From the NCBI GenBank assembly GCA_025355035.1, contig JANXLS010000075.1, positions 1 to 6,533 on the forward strand: DNA of 6,533 bases. The letters run 5' to 3'. The notes under the pieces were generated by a model. That model saw only the letters and a program-made list of their open reading frames with translations. It was not told the origin of the DNA and searched no databases. The stretch's first letter is position 1. Each line of letters opens with the position of its first letter. The stretch is from Planctomycetota bacterium. GTDB lineage: Bacteria > Planctomycetota > SZUA-567 > H5-PLA8. Of the stretch, positions 4,983 to 6,533 are shown piece after piece. The position numbers were made by a program, and so were the translations under genes.

Positions 4983-6533
4983 CTACCCTTCCGTAAAATC
5001 AATCCCCTTTCCCGGTCGTTCAATTCCCAATTTCGCGACGCGGTAGCGAATCGACCGAAACGTCATCGTCAGGATTTTCGCCGCTTCCGTCAGATTCCAA
5101 TTGCTCCGTTCGAGCGCCTGGATAATCAGCGTCTTTTCCTGGTCCAGTAAATACTTTTCAAGATCCATTCCTTCCGGCGGCAGCGTGACGTGCATATGCG
5201 TCGCCGGAACACTGATGGGCGTCGCAATCGGTGCGTACCCTTGATGGTACACGTTCGGATCCAGTCCCTGCGGAGGATACGGCTGGTTTTGCAGTGGCGG
5301 GTAATGTCCGCTCTGTTGATGATGGTACGGTTGCCCCTGTATTGGCGGGTAACCGCCCGACGGATGTTGCATCGCCGGCGAATGCTGCGGGTATTGCTCG
5401 AATTGCGTCGGTAGCGTCATATTCGGATCGCGTCCCGCCGCCAGACTCGCATTGTAACTGCGCGCAAACGACTCCTGCATCACCGGTTGTTGCGGCCGTT
5501 GCGGCTGCTGCCGATACTGCGGCGGTTGTTGATACATATCGGGCCCCGATTGCAGCGGCCGATACGATCCCGACTGCGGAATGCTCGGAACTGAAATTTC
5601 TCCGGCCGATATGCGATCACCTCGTGCCAATGCAACTGCGCGTTCAATCGTGTTCTGCAATTCTCGAACATTTCCCGGCCACGAATGCGCCAGTAGCTTT
5701 TCAATTGCGCTGTCATCTATCGCTTTGATGATTTTGTTCGCCTTCTTCGCGCTCGACGCCAAAAAGTGGCCAGCCAGCAACGGAATGTCGTCCTTACGTT
5801 CGCGCAACGGCGGCAATTGGATCGGAATGACGTTCAATCGGTAGTACAAATCCTCGCGGAATTGACCGTCCGCAACCATGTTGCTGAGAATCTTGTTCGT
5901 CGCGGTGATGAACCGGACATCCACCTTTATGTCCTTGCTCCCGCCGACCGGTTTAAACGTTCGCGTTTCCAATACCCGCAGCAATTTCACCTGCGTCGTC
6001 AGCGACATTTCACCCACTTCATCCAGAAACAACGTCCCGCGATCAGCGCGTTCGAACACGCCTTCGTGATTGTTGATCGCGTTCGTAAACGCGCCCTTCA
6101 CATGTCCGAACAACTCCGATTCCAGCAGTGTCTCCGTGAACGCACCGCAGTTCACCGGGATAAACGGCTGATCCGCCCGCAGCGAATTGTAGTGAATCGA
6201 ACGCGCAACCAACTCCTTCCCCGTCCCACTTTCGCCCGTGATCAAGATCGTCGAATCCGTCGGCGCCGCCATTTCAATCAAGCTCGACACCTGCGAGATC
6301 AGCGAGTTTGTTCCAATGATATCAAGGAACGGCACCAGCGACCGCGGATTCTTCTTACGCAGTTCAATCCGTTCAAGCGCACGCGAGACGGTCAATCGGA
6401 TTTCATCGGTATCGAACGGCTTGTTGATGTGCGTATAAGCTCCCAAACGCATCGCTTCGACCGCTGTCTCCAACGTGCCATATGCCGTCAAAACAATGCT
6501 CGGAAGTTCAGGATTCTGTTCTTTCAAATGCCG
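4983..6533 (-). CDS. PilR/NtrC-type sigma54-dependent response regulator (5' end outside window)
   Basis: The frame runs from the right edge (residue 1 = codon 6533-6531) to TAG at 4985-4983, giving 516 visible residues. The first codons are inside the receiver domain (LTAYG with T16, INKPF with K38). The phospho-acceptor Asp and about the first half of that domain are missing. The AAA+ domain (about 72-315) has Walker A GESGTGKE (100-107), a sigma54-contact loop GAFTNA (147-152), Walker B GTLFLDE (166-172), the REDLYYR arginine region (226-232) and WPGNVREL (285-292). A Pro/Gln/Tyr-rich linker (about 316-454) precedes a Fis-type helix-turn-helix (about 468-503, with FRSIRYRVAKLGI). MDLEKYL plus FRSIRYR is reminiscent of PilR, which activates type IV pilin genes, but the target here is unknown. 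A partner histidine kinase is expected, possibly just outside the window. Confidence 0.92.
   Translation of the reverse strand, partial: RHLKEQNPELPSIVLTAYGTLETAVEAMRLGAYTHINKPFDTDEIRLTVSRALERIELRKKNPRSLVPFLDIIGTNSLISQVSSLIEMAAPTDSTILITGESGTGKELVARSIHYNSLRADQPFIPVNCGAFTETLLESELFGHVKGAFTNAINNHEGVFERADRGTLFLDEVGEMSLTTQVKLLRVLETRTFKPVGGSKDIKVDVRFITATNKILSNMVADGQFREDLYYRLNVIPIQLPPLRERKDDIPLLAGHFLASSAKKANKIIKAIDDSAIEKLLAHSWPGNVRELQNTIERAVALARGDRISAGEISVPSIPQSGSYRPLQSGPDMYQQPPQYRQQPQRPQQPVMQESFARSYNASLAAGRDPNMTLPTQFEQYPQHSPAMQHPSGGYPPIQGQPYHHQQSGHYPPLQNQPYPPQGLDPNVYHQGYAPIATPISVPATHMHVTLPPEGMDLEKYLLDQEKTLIIQALERSNWNLTEAAKILTMTFRSIRYRVAKLGIERPGKGIDFTEG
5265..5357 (-). repeat. Two tandem 15-16-residue Pro/Gln/Tyr repeats in the regulator linker
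   Basis: Adjacent units GGYPPIQGQPYHHQQS and GHYPPLQNQPYPPQG share the core YPP(I/L)Q.QPY. They lie in the middle of the low-complexity linker encoded by 5172-5588, which is rich in P, Q, Y, S and H and is predicted by eye to be disordered. Confidence 0.55.

Noticed and set aside
4805..4996. A 63-residue plus-strand frame in the intergenic region
   Set aside because: It has no visible ribosome binding site or family resemblance, and it runs into the regulator's 3' end in antisense.
6525..6527. TTG as the start codon of the response regulator
   Set aside because: The frame continues to the window edge and the sequence there is mid-receiver domain, so TTG is an internal Leu codon.

Overview
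The window looks like a piece of a bacterial chromosome, most likely from Planctomycetota or a near relative. The main support is the minus-strand pair of a secreted alpha/alpha-toroid protein (prenyltransferase/squalene-oxidase repeat type, ending in YRYLPIYQR) and a secreted Lys/Ala/Glu/Gln-rich coiled-coil protein with a C-terminal LPPKERE...YY motif. I associate both with that phylum from memory. I see no rRNA, tRNA, CRISPR array, insertion sequence or phage gene.

Layout. (1) Plus strand, 1-1299: the 3' part of a DUF1499 gene, cut by the left edge, then after 14 bases a complete histone-deacetylase-family gene with its own Shine-Dalgarno. The two look like an operon whose promoter lies outside the window. 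(2) The stop codon of the deacetylase gene overlaps the stop of the next, convergent gene by 4 bases. (3) Minus strand, 4525 down to 1296: the coiled-coil gene, a 13-bp hairpin and the toroid gene. Both products have signal peptides, so both probably act in the periplasm or cell envelope. (4) 4526-4982: a 457-base, partly AT-rich gap without a convincing gene. It holds a weak sigma70-like promoter candidate, an interrupted palindrome and a terminator-like hairpin, all on or readable from the minus strand. (5) Minus strand, 6533 down to 4983: a PilR/NtrC-type sigma54-dependent response regulator, cut by the right edge inside its receiver domain.

How the genes may work together. The coiled-coil and toroid genes probably form a transcription unit with a partial terminator or processing hairpin between them. 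The regulator is upstream on the same strand, but I found no GG-N10-GC sigma54 promoter in the gap, so nothing shows that it controls the pair. The regulator has two oddities: its sigma54-contact loop reads GAFTNA instead of GAFTGA, and a Pro/Gln/Tyr-rich linker of about 140 residues separates the AAA+ domain from the Fis-type DNA-binding domain. No obviously new defence or biosynthetic system is visible. The most unusual material is the secreted coiled-coil/toroid pair and the modified regulator.
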